Shown here piece by piece: positions 32,720 through 42,063 of a stretch of 64,000 bases of DNA. The notes beneath the pieces are model-generated. The model ran no database searches. It saw only the letters and a program-made list of their open reading frames with translations, and was not told the origin of the DNA. Source of the DNA: Deltaproteobacteria bacterium (GTDB lineage: Bacteria > Myxococcota_A > Polyangia > Nannocystales > Nannocystaceae); assembly GCA_016709225.1 (NCBI GenBank), contig JADJEE010000012.1, positions 1,488,001-1,552,000 on the forward strand, read 5' to 3'. Within the stretch, counting starts at the first letter, position 1. Each line of letters begins with the position of its first letter. The position numbers were made by a program, and so were the translations under genes.

Positions 32720-34330
32720 GTGCCGCAGCGACAGAAAGATCGGAATCCCGGCACGCTCGGCCGCTACCAGCTCCTGCGCCGCATCGCCGTGGGCGGGATG
32801 GGCGAGCTGTTCCTGGCGCGCGCGAGCTCGTTCGGTGGCTTCGAGAAGCTGGTCGCGATCAAGCGGATCCTCCCGATCCTCGCCGAGCAACCAGCCTTTG
32901 TGGCGATGTTCCTCGACGAGGCACGGGTCGCCGCGACCCTCGAGCATCCCAACATCGTCCATGTCGCCGACCTGGGTCACGCCGGCAAGGACTACTTCTT
33001 GGTGATGCCCTACCTAGAGGGCGGTGATCTGGCGCACCTGCGACGGCGGCTCGCGGCGCAGCGGCGCACGCTCCCGGAGGCGCTCGCCGTGCACATCGTG
33101 ACCGGGGTCGCGTCGGGCCTCGACTACGCCCACGCCAAGCGTGACCGCGATGGGCGGCTGATGGGCCTCGTCCACCGCGACGTGTCGCCAGAGAACATCT
33201 TCGTGACGTTCGAGGGCGAGGTGAAGCTGCTCGACTTCGGAATCGCACGAGCAGCCCAAGTCGCGTCGCACACGGACGTCGGCACCCGACGCGGCAAGGC
33301 GCGCTACATGTCACCCGAGCAGGCGCATGGGCAACCCCTCGACGCCCGCAGCGACATCTTCGCGCTCGGGGTGGTGCTGTACGAGCTCACGACGGGAGCG
33401 CTCCCCTTCGATGCCGAGAACGATCTGGCCGTGCTGGCGCGAATCGTGGCTGGAGCACCGATCCCGCCGTCGCAGCACATCGCAGGCTATCCCCGCTCGC
33501 TCGAAGCGATCGTGATGCGCGCCCTCGAGACGGACCCTGCGCGCCGCTTCCAGAGCGCCGCAGAGTTCCGCGACGCACTGCGCCAGCACAGTCGAGCGCG
33601 CCAGGAGATGCCGTCGTCCGTCGAGCTGGGTGCGTTCGTCATCGACGCGCTCGCAGGCGAGAGCGCGGACGGGGCGTCCCACCAAGAGCGCAGCTCCGGC
33701 AGCGAGCTGCCGCCGCCGCCGATGACCGGCGCACTGCAGTCTCAGCCGCCGCCGTCGGGCCGCCGGGCTTCGCCTGCGGCGGCGACACCTTCGTCGGCCG
33801 CACCAACGACCGGCGCACCCGCTGCGCGACGGAGGTGGCCGGGTGTCGCCATCGCAACGCTCGGTGTCGCCGTGGTCGTCGGCGCGATCGCGTACGCGGT
33901 GTCGCGTGCTCCGACCGAGACCGCCGCTTCGGCGGCGTCCAACCCCGAGCAGCCGCCGCCCGGCGAGGCCTTCACCGACGCCCAGCTGCAGCAGCTGTTG
34001 GCGATGGTCAACACCAGCTCACTCGCGGGCAACCTCGCCTTCGACGAGCGTACCGAGGCGCTCCGGCAGCTGCGCGCGTCCGGATGGGGCGAGCGCATCG
34101 ACGAACCGCTGCAGCATGCCCTCGATCTCCTGCAAGCCAACCAGAGCTCGCGACCGTGCGCCACGTTCGACGCCGCCCTCACGATCATCGAGCAGGTTCC
34201 CATCGGCTACTTCGCCGATGCCCTCGCGCAGGCGACCGTGCCCAACGCTGGTCTCGCCGACCGCGATTGCCATGATCTCGAGGCCCGTCGCCTCAGCGCA
34301 CTGGCACTCGCGCGCGCAGCCAGGCGCTAG
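32720..34330 (+). CDS. Ser/Thr protein kinase, single-pass membrane
   Basis: 536 residues. Full kinase domain: IAVGGMGELFLA glycine loop, VAIK Lys, HRDVSPEN with catalytic Asp and the Asn present, LLDFGIAR and YMSPEQAHG. A Pro/Ser linker follows from about residue 310, a transmembrane helix (GVAIATLGVAVVVGAIAYAV, about 373-393), then an extracytoplasmic segment of about 140 residues with a Cys pair region (LDLLQANQSSRPCATF) shared with the divergent pseudokinase. It starts with GTG at 32720; no ATG is available before the glycine loop in frame. Its 3' end converges with a TPR membrane protein, 25 bp away. Confidence 0.92.
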   Translation: MPQRQKDRNPGTLGRYQLLRRIAVGGMGELFLARASSFGGFEKLVAIKRILPILAEQPAFVAMFLDEARVAATLEHPNIVHVADLGHAGKDYFLVMPYLEGGDLAHLRRRLAAQRRTLPEALAVHIVTGVASGLDYAHAKRDRDGRLMGLVHRDVSPENIFVTFEGEVKLLDFGIARAAQVASHTDVGTRRGKARYMSPEQAHGQPLDARSDIFALGVVLYELTTGALPFDAENDLAVLARIVAGAPIPPSQHIAGYPRSLEAIVMRALETDPARRFQSAAEFRDALRQHSRARQEMPSSVELGAFVIDALAGESADGASHQERSSGSELPPPPMTGALQSQPPPSGRRASPAAATPSSAAPTTGAPAARRRWPGVAIATLGVAVVVGAIAYAVSRAPTETAASAASNPEQPPPGEAFTDAQLQQLLAMVNTSSLAGNLAFDERTEALRQLRASGWGERIDEPLQHALDLLQANQSSRPCATFDAALTIIEQVPIGYFADALAQATVPNAGLADRDCHDLEARRLSALALARAARR

Positions 34331-34355
34331 CGCGACGATTCGCGCGATCCCCAGC

Positions 34356-35204
34356 TCAGAATCGCGCCGTGAAGCCGCCGAAGCTCGGTGCCACGCGTGC
34401 CTGTCCACCTGCGGCGCGGCGACGGCCGGCGTTGGTGGCGATCACCGCGATCGCGGCGACCGCCAACGCGCCGCCGACCGACAACACGACGATGGCGGCC
34501 GTACCGAGCTTCCCGCCCGAGCGCAGCTGGTCGGCGCCGTCGCCCGTGCAGAGGCGCCGCCCCTGCGCCTCCTGGCACGCATCGGCACCAGCACTGTTCC
34601 GACGCGAGGCGACGATCGCCAGGGCGCCGCCAGTGGCGAGCAGCGCAACCGATGAGCCGAGCAGTCCCCAAGCAGCGGGCGACATGACCTTCGGCTTCCG
34701 CGACGACTTGGGCTCGACATCGCGAGGTGGCGATGACGCTCCGCCCGTGGACGCGTCGCCGCTCTCGATCGTCGCCGCAGGCTCTCGCGCCGCCTGCTGT
34801 CGCTTGCGGATGCTATCGATCTTCCGATCGACCTGTTCGTACTCCGCCTCCGGTGCCACCGCGCGGTAGCGTTGGAAATACTCGAGCGCGCTGTCCAGCT
34901 CGTCGAGCCGGTCGAAGCACATGCCGAGGTTGTAGAGCAGCTGCGGCTCTCCGATGAGATCGAGTGAGGCCTTGAACGCCTCGATCGCGCCGCGATAGTC
35001 ACCTGCGTCGTACTTGGCGGTGCCGTCGTCGTAGAGCGCAAGCCCGCGGGTGCGGCGGGCGTCGTCGGCCGGCTCCTCCTGCGCGTCACCTTCGGTACGA
35101 CTGCGCGCCGCGGCGTGGGCGGGCACGGGTACGTCCGCAATCCCCATCGCGAACACGAGCGGCACGGCGAGGGAGTGGAGGGGTCGAAGACCAAGGGGAC
35201 GCAT
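34356..35204 (-). CDS. Secreted TPR protein with C-terminal membrane helices
   Basis: 282 residues. Sec signal peptide (LHSLAVPLVFAMGIADVPVPAHA), then TPR repeats (YDDGTAKYDAGDYRGAIEAFKASL; LYNLGMCFDRLDELDSALEYFQRYRAV). After a charged linker come two hydrophobic helices (WGLLGSSVALLATGGALAIVA and TAAIVVLSVGGALAVAAIAVIA) and a short tail ending FGGFTARF. This architecture is common beside kinases in myxobacteria, but I know no function. The ATG at 35204 is preceded by TAGGAT 9 nt upstream, which may be a -10 element for a near-leaderless mRNA; its AGGA could also act as a Shine-Dalgarno. Confidence 0.8.
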   Translation of the reverse strand: MRPLGLRPLHSLAVPLVFAMGIADVPVPAHAAARSRTEGDAQEEPADDARRTRGLALYDDGTAKYDAGDYRGAIEAFKASLDLIGEPQLLYNLGMCFDRLDELDSALEYFQRYRAVAPEAEYEQVDRKIDSIRKRQQAAREPAATIESGDASTGGASSPPRDVEPKSSRKPKVMSPAAWGLLGSSVALLATGGALAIVASRRNSAGADACQEAQGRRLCTGDGADQLRSGGKLGTAAIVVLSVGGALAVAAIAVIATNAGRRRAAGGQARVAPSFGGFTARF

Positions 35205-35213
35205 CGTCACGTC

Positions 35214-35219
35214 ATCCTA
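35214..35219 (-). promoter_or_regulatory. -10-like TAGGAT, 9 nt before the 35204 start
   Basis: TAnnnT element on the minus strand. The embedded AGGA is an alternative explanation as a ribosome site. A TTCACG at 35236-35241 gives a weak -35 at 16 nt. The rest of the 169-bp intergenic region shows nothing further. Confidence 0.4.
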
Positions 35220-35373
35220 TCGGCGGTGCCGGGGTCGTGAACGGAAATCAACGCGATCCCCCGCGGTCGAGGCGCGCCCACGACGACCGGTGGGTCACTC
35301 CACTCCGGCGTCGGCCCGCGTACCCCACGCAGGGCGAGGCATTTCGCCCCTTACCTTACGTCACGCAGCCTGG

Positions 35374-36393
35374 TCACGGCATCGACGTGAAAAACGCCCA
35401 GGTCTGGTCGGCCCAGTCGGCCGGCCACGCGTGACCAAGCCCCTCGTACTCGCATGCGATCACCGGCTCGTCGCAGCCCTGGTAGGCGACGCATGGGGCA
35501 GGGTCGATCGGTGCAGGCTCGAGCTGGCAGCCGTGCTGATCGCGGTAGTACGCGATGGTGTCGGCGAACATCTGCGGCGGGTAGGCATCGTTGGTCGCGT
35601 ACGTCATGCGAAACGCCGGACGCTCGGTGTCGGGGCACGCCGCGGGGTACTGCGAGGGGTAGAACTCGGGGCCGGAGGCCGGCGCGATCGCCCGCACGAC
35701 GTCGCCGCGGCAGCACGCGAGCGCCTGGCACATGTCGCCGCCCCAGCTGAACCCGGCGGCGAAGATGCGATCGGCATCGATGCAGTACTCGCTCGACAGC
35801 GTGGCGACCATCGTGTCGAAGAACTCCATGTCGTACTCCTCGCAGACGCCATCCCAGCCCACGCCGAAGTCCATGTACGGCAGACCGTCGGGGAACACGA
35901 ACACCGCCTGATCCTGGGCCCCGTCGACCCACTGCAGGCCCATGCCTTGGATGCCCTGCCCGCTGCCGCCGTTGCCGTGGAAGACGAACACCAGCGACAG
36001 CGGCGCGCTGGGATCGATGCTCGCGGGCGCATCGACGATGTAGCTGCGATCGACACCCGCGATCATCACGTTGCGCGCGGTCTCACCGGTGGCCGCGGAC
36101 GCGTTGCCACAGCCGGGGCTCACGTCGCCGCCGCTGCTGCCGTCGTCGCTCGCGTCGGCGGTGGTGCTCGCGCTCGACGCTGTGGTGCCGCTGTCGGCGT
36201 CGCCCGTGGTCATGCCGGAGCTCGCGGTCGTCGCGGTCGTGCTCGCGGTCGTGCCCGCGGTGGTCGACGTGCTCGGCGGGCCGGTGACGCTGCCGGTGCT
36301 GCCACCATCTGTGTCCGCGGCGTCCGGCGCTGCGCCACACGCCAGCATCGACGACGACATCACCCACGCGAACCCTCGAGTGCGAACGACCAT
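35374..36393 (-). CDS. Esterase lipoprotein, PHB depolymerase/LpqC-like
   Basis: 339 residues. Lipobox SSMLAC (Cys19), then about 75 residues rich in Ser, Thr, Ala and Gly, then an alpha/beta hydrolase. The oxyanion region is LVFVFHGNGGSGQ, the nucleophile elbow is GFSWGGD, and the catalytic His is likely in CEYEGLGHAWPADW; an Asp acid is plausible at TYATNDAYPP. Family members hydrolyse polyhydroxyalkanoate, feruloyl or acetyl-xylan esters; the substrate here is unknown. Several Cys suggest disulfides outside the cytoplasm. TAGCAT six nt before the ATG suggests leaderless transcription. Confidence 0.85.
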   Translation of the reverse strand: MVVRTRGFAWVMSSSMLACGAAPDAADTDGGSTGSVTGPPSTSTTAGTTASTTATTASSGMTTGDADSGTTASSASTTADASDDGSSGGDVSPGCGNASAATGETARNVMIAGVDRSYIVDAPASIDPSAPLSLVFVFHGNGGSGQGIQGMGLQWVDGAQDQAVFVFPDGLPYMDFGVGWDGVCEEYDMEFFDTMVATLSSEYCIDADRIFAAGFSWGGDMCQALACCRGDVVRAIAPASGPEFYPSQYPAACPDTERPAFRMTYATNDAYPPQMFADTIAYYRDQHGCQLEPAPIDPAPCVAYQGCDEPVIACEYEGLGHAWPADWADQTWAFFTSMP

Positions 36394-36399
36394 GCCGCG

Positions 36400-36405
36400 A
36401 TGCTA
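36400..36405 (-). promoter_or_regulatory. -10-like TAGCAT, 6 nt before the 36393 start
   Basis: TAnnnT on the minus strand at the exact distance expected if transcription starts at the A of the ATG. It lies in the 9-bp gap and first codons of the flanking gene end (36394-36405). Confidence 0.45.
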
Positions 36406-37155
36406 CCGCGACGGCAGCGATGCGCGCGCGAGCACGTGGGGCACCGTCGTTGCGCTCGCGCGCCGCGGCCATCGCCACAGCTCGACGCCACCGCGCGCCG
36501 TGTCGATCGACAGGCACTGGCGCTCACCGCCGCTGCAGGTGCCGCAGTTGCCGTAGACGACCCCTGGCCATGTGTGGAGCTCGGCCGCGTGCGTGTGCCC
36601 CATGACCACCAGATCCGCCTCGAGCCGGCGCGCGAGCGACAGCGCGCCGCGGGCATAGGGGCCGTGCGCGCCGCCGAAGCGGGCGTGCTTGATCGCGACG
36701 TCACGCCGCTCGAGCCAGCTCGCCAGCGCGACCGCACCGAGCCGTCGCAGCGTGCCGGTGGTGTAGGTGCCGGCGTCCGCCAGCCACTGCGCACCACGGG
36801 CCACGGGATCGAACTGATGACCGTGGGTGAACACCAGCGCGACGCCGTCGGCCTCGAGCCGCAGCGTCGTCGGGGCCGCGATCGCCTCGGCGGCCACGAG
36901 ATCGTGGTTGCCGTGCACGTAGTCGACGCCCGCGAGCAGCTCCGGCAGGCGGCGCCGCGCGGCGTGCAGCGCTACGGCCCGCGAGCCCGGCCACCAGCCG
37001 TGATCGGTCTGGAACACATCGCCGACCAGCACCACGCGATCGTGGGACTGGCGCAGATGGTCGAGCCACGCGATGAACGCAGCGGGCGCATGACCGAAGC
37101 CGTCGCGCCCCGGCGTCACACCGATGTGGATGTCGGAGAGGGCAGCGACACGCAT
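36403..37155 (-). CDS. Calcineurin-like metallophosphoesterase
   Basis: 250 residues with all motifs of the two-metal phosphoesterase fold: SDIHIG (8-13), VGDVFQ, HGNHDL, THGHQF and MGHTHAAEL. The layout is like the LpxH/YfcE-like group, but it lacks features that would prove UDP-diacylglucosamine hydrolysis, so the substrate is open. A Cys-containing GNCGTCSGGERQCLSI segment is near the C-terminus. The ATG at 37155 directly precedes the first motif. Only 9 bp separate its 3' end from the start of the esterase lipoprotein gene on the same strand. Confidence 0.88.
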   Translation of the reverse strand: MRVAALSDIHIGVTPGRDGFGHAPAAFIAWLDHLRQSHDRVVLVGDVFQTDHGWWPGSRAVALHAARRRLPELLAGVDYVHGNHDLVAAEAIAAPTTLRLEADGVALVFTHGHQFDPVARGAQWLADAGTYTTGTLRRLGAVALASWLERRDVAIKHARFGGAHGPYARGALSLARRLEADLVVMGHTHAAELHTWPGVVYGNCGTCSGGERQCLSIDTARGGVELWRWPRRASATTVPHVLARASLPSR

Positions 37156-37192
37156 GGGGCTCGGACCACGGACCTCTCGACTCGCGTTCGCC

Positions 37193-37221
37193 CGCGGCGC
37201 CGCGGTCGAGTTGGCGCCGCG
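37193..37221 (-). terminator. Hairpin after the 37233 lipoprotein gene
   Basis: CGCGGCGCC (37193-37201) and GGCGCCGCG (37213-37221) form a perfect 9-bp stem with an 11-nt loop, 11 bp beyond the stop of the minus-strand gene. There is no U-tract. Confidence 0.5.
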
Positions 37222-37232
37222 TCGGGCGTGGC

Positions 37233-37838
37233 TCAGGCCGGCGGCCAGCCGCAGCGTGAGATCTGCGGGTTGATCATCACGCACTCCATGCCGTCGGGAC
37301 AAGCCGCGTCGCCGGCACAGTTGAGCGCACAGGCCATGTAGAAGTTGGAACACTCGACGACGCTCGTGCCGCTCTCGGTCGCGGGACAGGCATCGGCGTT
37401 GTCCATGCAGTCGGCGCTGCACCAGTGCTCGCCGCCGGGCAGCTCGTGGCAGCTCTCGCCCTCGGGGCACGCGGGGTTCTCGGGGTCGGAGTAGTCGCAG
37501 GGTCCGTAGGCCACTGGCCCGCCGCCGCCGCTCGACGAACCGCCCGACGATCCGCCACCGCTCGAGCCCGAGCCGGTCGCGTCGGTGGTTCCGGAGCTGT
37601 CCGCCGCGGTCGTCGTCGCGTCGGTCGTGGTGGTGGTGCCATCGGTCGTGCTCGCCGTGGTCGTCGCGCTGTCGGTCATGCCCGTCGCGCTGGTCGTGGC
37701 GGTCGTGCTGGTCATGGTCGCCGACGTGCCCATGCCGTCGGTGGTCGAGCCGCTGCTGCTCGAGCTCTCGTCGTTGGTCTCACCGGTTTTTCCACAGGCG
37801 AGCACGAGGGAAATGGTCAGTAGTGCAGTCAAGCGCAT
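37233..37838 (-). CDS. Small Cys-rich lipoprotein with Ser/Thr spacer
   Basis: 201 residues. Lipobox SLVLAC (Cys15), then about 80 residues almost only Ser, Thr, Ala, Asp and Gly including a (G/S)-rich hinge (GSSGGGSSGGSSSGGGG). The C-terminal 95 residues have 11 Cys in a pattern CDY, CPEGESC, WCSADCMDNADAC, CSNFYMACALNCAGDAACPDGMEC, likely disulfide-rich and extracellular. No enzyme motif. The start is supported by GGAGGA 7 nt upstream (37846-37851), with a weak TAACTT further up. The same design recurs at 46357. Confidence 0.8.
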   Translation of the reverse strand: MRLTALLTISLVLACGKTGETNDESSSSSGSTTDGMGTSATMTSTTATTSATGMTDSATTTASTTDGTTTTTDATTTAADSSGTTDATGSGSSGGGSSGGSSSGGGGPVAYGPCDYSDPENPACPEGESCHELPGGEHWCSADCMDNADACPATESGTSVVECSNFYMACALNCAGDAACPDGMECVMINPQISRCGWPPA

Positions 37839-37937
37839 GGCAAGGTCCTCCAGAATTCCAAGTTACCAGGTCACGCCGCCGGGTGGAACCTTCGCACCGC
37901 GCCACGACGGCGGTGGTCGAGATCGCGCGGTGGGGCT

Positions 37938-40900
37938 TCACCCGGCGAGCGACTCGGTGACGCTGGTGGAATCCACTTCGATGGCCGCGGCCGGCAGCAG
38001 GCTGCCGCGGAGCTCGAGCGGATCGGTGGCGTCGAAGTGCGGCGCGGCGGTTGTGTGCGATCCAGCGTTCGAGGCCTCGCGACGGAGCTTCCGCAGCAGC
38101 GCGACCGCGTCGGGTAGGGCGTACTGCTCACCGTCGAAGCCCGCGACGAAGCGACCGCCCCGCAGCTCTCCGCGGGCCTCCAGCACGCGACACGCACGGG
38201 CGATGTCACGCCACGGCACGGGTAGTCGCTCGCGCGCGAGCGAGCGACGGAAGATCACGCCGGTCCGTTGCAACACGGTGCGGGCGGCGAATTCCGCCAG
38301 CGCGGCGGGCTCGGTGCCGGCGATCGGACCGGCGAGCTCGGCGTCATCGAGCGCAACCGCGGGCAGCTCGGCCTCGAGCAGACTCCACCGCCCGTCGTGG
38401 GCACCGGCGCGGCGCGAGTCGTCGAACAAGCGGCGCAGGCCGCCGAACGAGTCGCACGTGACCCGCCCCGACGCGACCAGCTCGCCCAGGCCCTCGTCGA
38501 CCAGCTCGAGCGGCTGGCGGATGACACGGGCGAGGTCCTGCGCGAACGAGGCACCGCGGGCGCGCAACGCCTCGAGCACCAGGCGTGCGATCAGCGATGG
38601 CTCGGGTCGGTCGGTGGCCTGCGCCATCGCGATCCACAGGTGCAGCTGCGCACGCGGCACGATCGCCACCGGCGTGCGACGCACGGGCGTGCGCGCAGCC
38701 CCCCACAGGCGCACCCACGCGAACTCGCCCGAGCGTGTGACCTCGTCGAGCCACTCGGGGCGATAGCCCTGCACGCGCGCCGCCAGCACGTGTTGCTCCC
38801 AGGCGCCGGCGGGCACCTCGAAGCCCGCGAGCTGCGTGAGCGCCTCGGCGACACCGCGGGTGCCCGTACGCCGGTGGCCGGGCTCGGCGTGTTGCCACCG
38901 CACCAGGAAGCGCGCGAACGCGGCGGCGCTCACGGGCTCGATCTCGCGGCGCAGGCGATCGAGGGTGTAGCGATGGACGCGGGCCAACAGTCGTCGATCG
39001 CACCACGCGAGCGCGCCGTCGATGCGCGCCCGCATCACGCCGCCGGCGGCCTCGAGCGCGAGCAGATGCGCCTCGTCGTCGCTGCCGGGTGCGACCACCA
39101 CGGGCCCGAGCGCGGCGAGCCGCCCGGCCCACACCTGCTGGGGATCGCGGGCGGCCTCGACCGCGAAGATGCGATCGCCCTCGTAGACGATGCGGCGCTG
39201 CGCGGCGAGCTCGTCGATCCACGGCTGCCACGGCGCGGCCTCCTGCACCGTCACGTAGCCCATCCAGCACAGCGCCTCGTGCACCTGCTCGTGGTCGTGG
39301 GGGTCGGGCCACGCCTCGTCGCGCACCCGGGCGATCGCCTCGGGGTCGAGTGCACCGAGATCGTCGGCCGTGCGCACGTCGAGCGTGCGACGGGTCATCA
39401 CCGCGTGGGTGCGACGCTCCTCGAGCGGCGCGTCGTCGAGGAAGGTGTACGGCGCGCTGTTGAGGATGCCGCGGGCGAACGGCGACGGCTCTGCGGTATC
39501 GACCGCGACCCGCTCGATGCTGCCGTCGGCGAGGCCACGCAGCAGCGCGAGCATGCCTTCGCAGTCCATGGCTTCGATGAGACAGTCCTCGACCGTCTGT
39601 CGCACGATCGGGTGCGACTCGGGCACCTCGATCGGTCCGCCCGGCAGCGTCTCCGGGCAGGCCAGCGCCGCCGGGAACGCGCCGACCAGCAGGTCGTCGG
39701 CCTTCATGCGCACCAGCGCGGCAGGCAGCTTCTTGCCGCCACGGGTGCGCTCGAGCAACAGCGAGCGCTGGCTGTTCCAGCGCCAGCGACTGGTGAACAT
39801 CGGGGTCGGCAGGATCGCCTGCACCAACACGTCGCGCGCGGTCTCGGCGTGGAGATAGTCGAACACGTCGTCGAGCGGGAAGCTGTGCTGCATGCCCAGC
39901 GAGATGACGATGGCCTCCTCGTTGGCCGCGGCCTGGAGCTCGAAGCCGAAGCCCACGCAGAACTTCTTGCGCAGCGCGAGGCCCCAAGCGCGGTTGATGC
40001 GGGAGCCGAACGGCGCGTGCACGACCATCTGCATGCCGCCGCTCTCGTCGAAGAAGCGCTCGATCACGACCCGCTGCTGGGTCGGCACGCAGCCCAGCGC
40101 GTTGCGGCCCGCGATCACGTACTCGGCGATCTGCAGCGCCCCCTCGGCGCACAAGCCTTCGCCACAGTGCTCGCGCAGCCACGCGATTGCGGCGTCGAGA
40201 TCGCCCTCGGCACCGGCTGCGTGGGCCGCACCGTCGCGCAGCTCGGCGATCGCCCAGGACAGCTCGCGCGTGCGCCCGGGGGCCTCACCCAGCCAGAACG
40301 GCACCGACGGCGGCTGGCCCTTGGCATCGGTGACGCGCACGGTGCCGGGCTCGACCCGGGTGATCCGCCACGATGCGTTGCCGAGCTGGAAGATGTCTCC
40401 TGCCGACGACTCGGTGGCCCAGTCCTCGTTGACGGTGCCGACCAGCGTGCCTTCGGGCTCGAGCTTCACCTGATAGTCGGCGGTGTCGGGGATCGCCCCG
40501 CCCGAGCCCAGCGCGACCAGGCGCGCGCGGGCGGTCGCCATCAAGCGCCCGCCGACGCCATCGCGGTGCAGCAGCGAGCGACGACCGTTGTCGGCGTGCA
40601 GCGCCACCAACTGGTCGAACGCGTCGTCGGCGAGCCCGCGGTAGGGCCACGCACGGCGCAACGCTTGGCGTAGTTCGGCCTCGGGCCACGGCTGCGCCAC
40701 GCACTCGGCAACCATCTGCTGCGCGAGGATGTCGAGCGGCGCCGGCGGGGTCGCGGTGCGGTCGAGCAGCGACTGTCGCACGCAGGCCAGCAGCGCCGCC
40801 GACTCGACCAACTCGTCGGTGGTGAGCGGGAAGATGCGGCCCTTGGGCGTGCGCGACAGCGCGTGCCCCGAGCGGCCGACCCGCTGCAGCGCGGTCGCGA

Positions 40901-41945
40901 TGCTGCGCGTGGCGCCGATCTGGATCACGAGGTCGACGTCGCCGATGTCGATGCCGAGCTCGAGCGACGCGGTCGCCACCAACGCCCGCAGCGCGCCCGA
41001 CTTCAGCTTCTGCTCGGCCGCCAGTCGACGCTCGCGCGAGAGGCTGCCGTGGTGGCTGCAGACCACGTGCTCGCCCAGCCGCGGCGCGAGCACCCGCTCG
41101 AGGTGGGCACCCACGCGCTCGGCGAGCTTGCGGGTGTTCACGAACACCAGCGTCGTGCGGTGCTGCTCGATGAGCGCGCCGATGCGGGCGTAGATCTCCT
41201 CCCATTGCTCGTGCGAACACACCGTCTGCAGCGACGACGGCGGCAGCTCGATTGCGAGGTCGAGCGCGCGGAAGCTGCCGGCGTCGACGAGCGAGCACGC
41301 ACGCCCTTGCCCGACCAGGAACGCGCCGACCTCGTGCAGCGGCTTCTGCGTGGCCGACAAGCCGATGCGTTGGGGTGCGCGGCCGGTCAGCGCTTCGAGC
41401 CGCTCGAGCGAGAGTGCCAGGTGCGCGCCCCGCTTGTCTCGACACAGCGCGTGGATCTCGTCGACGATCACCGTGCGGATGTCGGCCAGCAAGGCGCGAC
41501 CACCCGCCGAGGTCAGCATCAGATAGAGCGACTCGGGCGTGGTCACGAGGATGTGCGGCGGTCGCCTCGACATCGCCGCGCGCTGCGAGGCCGGGGTGTC
41601 GCCGGTCCGCACCTGCACGCGCAGCTCCGGCAGCGAAGGATCGAGCGCGGCGATCTCGGCGAGCGGACGCTGCAGGTTGATCTGCACGTCGTTGGACAAC
41701 GCGCGCAGTGGCGACACGTAGAGCACCTGCGTGGTGTTGGAGAGCGAAGTGCCCTGCCGCAGCAACGCGTCGATCGCCGAGAGGAACCCCGCGAGCGTCT
41801 TGCCCGAGCCGGTCGGGGCCGCGATGAGCACGTGCTCACCGGCCTGGATGCGCGGCCAACCCTCGGTCTGGGGCGGCGTGGGCTCGCCCAGGCGCGCGCG
41901 AAACCAGCCCGCGACCGCCGGATGGAACCCCATGAGCGCCGACAT
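37938..41945 (-). CDS. lhr: Lhr-family superfamily 2 helicase
   Basis: 1335 residues. The helicase core has motif I APTGSGKTLAG, Ia YVSPLRALSND, II VDEIHAL (DEIH), III GLSATQ, and in the second RecA domain FVNTRKLAERV, HHGSLSRERR, ATASLELGIDIG and QRVGRSGH. Beyond residue 430 lie the winged-helix and Lhr-core domains typical of Lhr (DUF1998-lacking), ending with the long Lhr-CTD-like part containing WAGRLAALGPVVVAPGSD. Lhr proteins are 3'-5' DNA/RNA-DNA helicases implicated in DNA damage repair. No nuclease partner is adjacent. Start at MSALMGFHP (41945), with TAGGAT 7 nt upstream; an ATG three codons earlier lies just inside that element. Confidence 0.93.
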   Translation of the reverse strand: MSALMGFHPAVAGWFRARLGEPTPPQTEGWPRIQAGEHVLIAAPTGSGKTLAGFLSAIDALLRQGTSLSNTTQVLYVSPLRALSNDVQINLQRPLAEIAALDPSLPELRVQVRTGDTPASQRAAMSRRPPHILVTTPESLYLMLTSAGGRALLADIRTVIVDEIHALCRDKRGAHLALSLERLEALTGRAPQRIGLSATQKPLHEVGAFLVGQGRACSLVDAGSFRALDLAIELPPSSLQTVCSHEQWEEIYARIGALIEQHRTTLVFVNTRKLAERVGAHLERVLAPRLGEHVVCSHHGSLSRERRLAAEQKLKSGALRALVATASLELGIDIGDVDLVIQIGATRSIATALQRVGRSGHALSRTPKGRIFPLTTDELVESAALLACVRQSLLDRTATPPAPLDILAQQMVAECVAQPWPEAELRQALRRAWPYRGLADDAFDQLVALHADNGRRSLLHRDGVGGRLMATARARLVALGSGGAIPDTADYQVKLEPEGTLVGTVNEDWATESSAGDIFQLGNASWRITRVEPGTVRVTDAKGQPPSVPFWLGEAPGRTRELSWAIAELRDGAAHAAGAEGDLDAAIAWLREHCGEGLCAEGALQIAEYVIAGRNALGCVPTQQRVVIERFFDESGGMQMVVHAPFGSRINRAWGLALRKKFCVGFGFELQAAANEEAIVISLGMQHSFPLDDVFDYLHAETARDVLVQAILPTPMFTSRWRWNSQRSLLLERTRGGKKLPAALVRMKADDLLVGAFPAALACPETLPGGPIEVPESHPIVRQTVEDCLIEAMDCEGMLALLRGLADGSIERVAVDTAEPSPFARGILNSAPYTFLDDAPLEERRTHAVMTRRTLDVRTADDLGALDPEAIARVRDEAWPDPHDHEQVHEALCWMGYVTVQEAAPWQPWIDELAAQRRIVYEGDRIFAVEAARDPQQVWAGRLAALGPVVVAPGSDDEAHLLALEAAGGVMRARIDGALAWCDRRLLARVHRYTLDRLRREIEPVSAAAFARFLVRWQHAEPGHRRTGTRGVAEALTQLAGFEVPAGAWEQHVLAARVQGYRPEWLDEVTRSGEFAWVRLWGAARTPVRRTPVAIVPRAQLHLWIAMAQATDRPEPSLIARLVLEALRARGASFAQDLARVIRQPLELVDEGLGELVASGRVTCDSFGGLRRLFDDSRRAGAHDGRWSLLEAELPAVALDDAELAGPIAGTEPAALAEFAARTVLQRTGVIFRRSLARERLPVPWRDIARACRVLEARGELRGGRFVAGFDGEQYALPDAVALLRKLRREASNAGSHTTAAPHFDATDPLELRGSLLPAAAIEVDSTSVTESLAG

Positions 41946-41952
41946 ACTGCGC

Positions 41953-41958
41953 ATCCTA
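41953..41958 (-). promoter_or_regulatory. -10-like TAGGAT, 7 nt before the lhr start
   Basis: TAnnnT element on the minus strand. Its embedded AGGA could instead serve as a weak Shine-Dalgarno. Confidence 0.4.
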
Positions 41959-42018
41959 GCAGAGCCGGCCGCCCGATCCCCTGGCCGCCAATGCGCTCGA
42001 ATCGTTGTAGTTCTTCAT

Positions 42019-42047
42019 TTGACCGACTGACCAGTCAGTGCTACTCC
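42019..42047 (+). promoter_or_regulatory. Promoter with operator in the spacer
   Basis: TTGACC (42019-42024), a 17-nt spacer and TACTCC (42042-42047). The inverted repeat ACTGAC-CA-GTCAGT (42026-42039) fills the spacer, so a bound repressor would block RNA polymerase. Half-site style and position fit TetR-family operators, but no regulator gene is in the window. Confidence 0.5.
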
Positions 42048-42053
42048 CAAAGT

Positions 42054-42063
42054 CGACCGGTCG
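42054..42063 (+). promoter_or_regulatory. Second palindrome near the start of transcription
   Basis: CGACCGGTCG is a perfect 10-bp palindrome located about where transcription from the 42019 promoter would begin. It shares the GACC/GGTC core with the spacer operator and may be an auxiliary site. Confidence 0.35.
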
